Positions 5,251 to 6,531 of a stretch of DNA of 6,531 bases are shown piece by piece. Source of the stretch: Phycisphaera mikurensis NBRC 102666 (lineage in GTDB: Bacteria > Planctomycetota > Phycisphaerae > Phycisphaerales > SM1A02). Positions within the stretch are counted from its first letter, which is position 1, and every line of letters begins with the position of its first letter. The translations under genes were made by a program, and so were the position numbers. The stretch is taken from contig CAMBSR010000134.1 of the NCBI GenBank assembly GCA_945870475.1, positions 1 to 6,531 of the forward strand, read 5' to 3'. The notes under the pieces are model-generated. The model was not told the origin of the DNA and did not search any database. It worked only from the letters and a program-made list of their open reading frames with translations.

Positions 5251-6486
5251 ATGCTTCCGGGGATGGCCTCCAACCCACTCCAGCCCGAGCATGAGCGGTA
5301 CGCGCGCGTGGAGAGCGTGCGTCTCGGCGGCGTGCCCGTGCAGGCGGAATTCATGCCTTACGGTGGGTCCGAGGGCCTGGAGCCGCCGGAGATCGTGGCG
5401 GGGTACGGGTTGCTGGAACTGGAGTACGCGGCGTTCCGGCGCGGCGCGGCCGTCATGGACATGGCGCATCGCGGCACCATCGCGGTGCGCGGCGCCGAGC
5501 GCGTGGACTTCCTCAACCGCATGGTCACGCAGGAACTCAAGGGCCTGGCGCCCGGCGAGGTCCGTGCGGGATTCTGGCTGAACCGCAAGGGCCGCATCGA
5601 TGCGGACCTCCTCTTCGTGGAACCGCCCGTGGCGGAGGGCGAGGAGCCGGTGACGCTCGTGGATGTCGACATCCACGACGCCGCGCGCACGGTGGCTGCG
5701 CTGCAGGCATTCCTCTTCTCGGAGGACGTGCGCATCGCGGACGAGAGCGCGCTGTGGGCACGCCTTGCGGTGCATGGCCCCGAGGGCGCCACGGTGCTCT
5801 CGAACGCCGGGGCCGACGACGCTGCGCTCGAGGCGCTGAACACCGACATGCACTGCGCGCGCACCGTGCTGGTCGGGGCGTCGGCGGTGCTTGCACGGCG
5901 CGACCAATGCGGCTCGCCGGGCGTCGAGATCTTCCTGCCGCGCGATGCCGCGGCCCGCGCGTGGGATGCGCTCGTCAGCCAGCACGATGCGCAGGACGGC
6001 GGCCGCCGCCGCGCACGGCCCGCGGGCTGGCATGCGTACAACATCGCGCGCATCGAGGCGGGAACGCCTCTTCAGCACATTGACTTCGGGCCGGAGAACC
6101 TGCCGCACGAGACCGGCATCCTGCAGGCGCGCACCAGCTTCAAGAAGGGCTGCTACCTGGGCCAGGAAGTGGTGGCGCGCATGGAGAGCCTCGGCAAGCC
6201 GAAGCAGCGGCTGGTGGCGCTCAGGATGTCCGAGGACGCGCTGCCCACCGCCGGATCGCCGGTCTTCGAGCGCGCCGCCGATGGCGAGCCGGGCAACCCC
6301 GTGGGCGCCGTCACGAGCAGCACGCTCGCGCCGATGCTCGGTGCCGCCAGTGTGGCATTCGCCATGGTGCGCACCGCGCACGCCGAGCCGGGCACGCAGC
6401 TGGTGGTCCCTGCCGAGGGCGGGCGTGCCGTGGGCACGGTGCAGGCTGCGCTTCGCTTCCTTCCCGAGCGGGCGGTGACCGCGTGA
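5251..6486 (+). CDS. ygfZ: YgfZ/IBA57-like folate-binding protein (Fe-S cluster assembly or repair)
   Basis: The product is 411 residues with the GcvT-like tetrahydrofolate-binding fold. YgfZ/IBA57 (CAF17) proteins support assembly or repair of certain Fe-S enzymes in the cytoplasm. The diagnostic signature KGCYLGQE is at 299-306, with the family Cys at 301; GcvT aminomethyltransferases lack it. Other family-like blocks are DFLNRMVTQELKGLAPGE (86-103), LNRKGRIDAD (110-119), a WHAYNIARIEAG stretch before the folate site, and PENLPHET (281-288). After the signature comes a barrel-like C-terminal domain. An Arg-rich patch (GGRRRARP) around residue 250 looks like a loop insertion. The start is uncertain: ATG 5251 has AGG six bases upstream and is preferred; ATG 5263 (MASNPLQ) would remove four residues and its purine run is too close. 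The stop codon overlaps a possible GTG start of the next gene. The family is well supported; the gene name is by family, not by proven orthology. Confidence 0.87.
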   Translation: MLPGMASNPLQPEHERYARVESVRLGGVPVQAEFMPYGGSEGLEPPEIVAGYGLLELEYAAFRRGAAVMDMAHRGTIAVRGAERVDFLNRMVTQELKGLAPGEVRAGFWLNRKGRIDADLLFVEPPVAEGEEPVTLVDVDIHDAARTVAALQAFLFSEDVRIADESALWARLAVHGPEGATVLSNAGADDAALEALNTDMHCARTVLVGASAVLARRDQCGSPGVEIFLPRDAAARAWDALVSQHDAQDGGRRRARPAGWHAYNIARIEAGTPLQHIDFGPENLPHETGILQARTSFKKGCYLGQEVVARMESLGKPKQRLVALRMSEDALPTAGSPVFERAADGEPGNPVGAVTSSTLAPMLGAASVAFAMVRTAHAEPGTQLVVPAEGGRAVGTVQAALRFLPERAVTA

Positions 6487-6531
6487 ACGCGGCGTGGCTC
6501 CAGGGGAGTGCGGCAATGCTGCACGGCAGCG
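6483..6531 (+). CDS. Probable start of a further gene (3' end outside window)
   Basis: A frame is open from GTG 6483, overlapping the ygfZ stop as GTGA, to the window end, reading MNAAWLQGSAAMLHGS. The in-frame ATG at 6516 is preceded by AGGGGAG (6502-6508) with a 7-nt spacer, a better ribosome binding site than GTG 6483 has. Either start would make it co-directional with, and probably in the same operon as, the ygfZ-like gene. Too little is visible to name a product, and chance openness in GC-rich DNA cannot be excluded. Confidence 0.4.
   Translation, partial: MNAAWLQGSAAMLHGS

Noticed and set aside
5196..5354. N-terminal extension of the M42 peptidase to the upstream ATG at 5354
   Set aside because: The extra 53 residues are unlike the family, overlap the divergent gene, and a good ribosome binding site marks the start at 5195.
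4927..6516. Minus-strand open frame of 529 codons opposite the ygfZ-like gene
   Set aside because: Arg/Ala/His-rich shadow without motifs; the plus strand has the KGCYLGQE signature.

Overview
The window looks like a chromosomal segment of a high-GC planctomycete-type bacterium, most likely of the Phycisphaerae/Phycisphaerales kind. This is an inference from three things: two secreted proteins that end in a PEP-CTERM-like tag of the PAPGALALLGLAG...RRRR type, high GC with strong G/C preference at codon third positions, and an ftsW-murG pair that sits apart from a full division/cell-wall cluster. No mobile element, CRISPR array, tRNA or rRNA was seen.

Layout: (1) 1-401, the 3' part of a PEP-CTERM-like secreted protein gene, followed by a strong GNRA-loop intrinsic terminator. 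(2) 402-761, a gene-free stretch holding that terminator, a perfect 18-bp palindrome and the leader of the next gene. (3) 762-1508, a complete paralogue of the first gene, followed by an identical terminator hairpin. The last 74 bp of the genes (sorting tag plus stop) are identical, and the block through the terminator is about 96% identical, while the DNA just upstream has diverged. (4) 1660-4094, a two-gene unit, ftsW then murG, overlapping by ATGA. (5) 4113-5195 on the minus strand, an M42-family metallo-aminopeptidase convergent with murG. (6) 5251-6486, a YgfZ/IBA57-like folate-binding Fe-S protein gene, divergent from the peptidase. (7) 6483 or 6516 to the window end, the probable start of a further gene co-directional with ygfZ.

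Functionally, ftsW and murG are directly linked: MurG makes lipid II at the inner face of the membrane, and FtsW/RodA-type SEDS proteins polymerise lipid II into glycan strands. Both proteins keep their core motifs but differ from the textbook family consensus at places thought to matter: the His before the essential Asp in FtsW, and the HEQN segment of MurG. The two secreted proteins have no recognised function. The peptidase and YgfZ are housekeeping genes that share a short divergent intergenic region.

I did not find a convincing new biological system. The most useful leads are the sharply bounded 'sorting tag plus terminator' repeat shared by the tandem paralogues, and the paired departures from consensus in FtsW and MurG.
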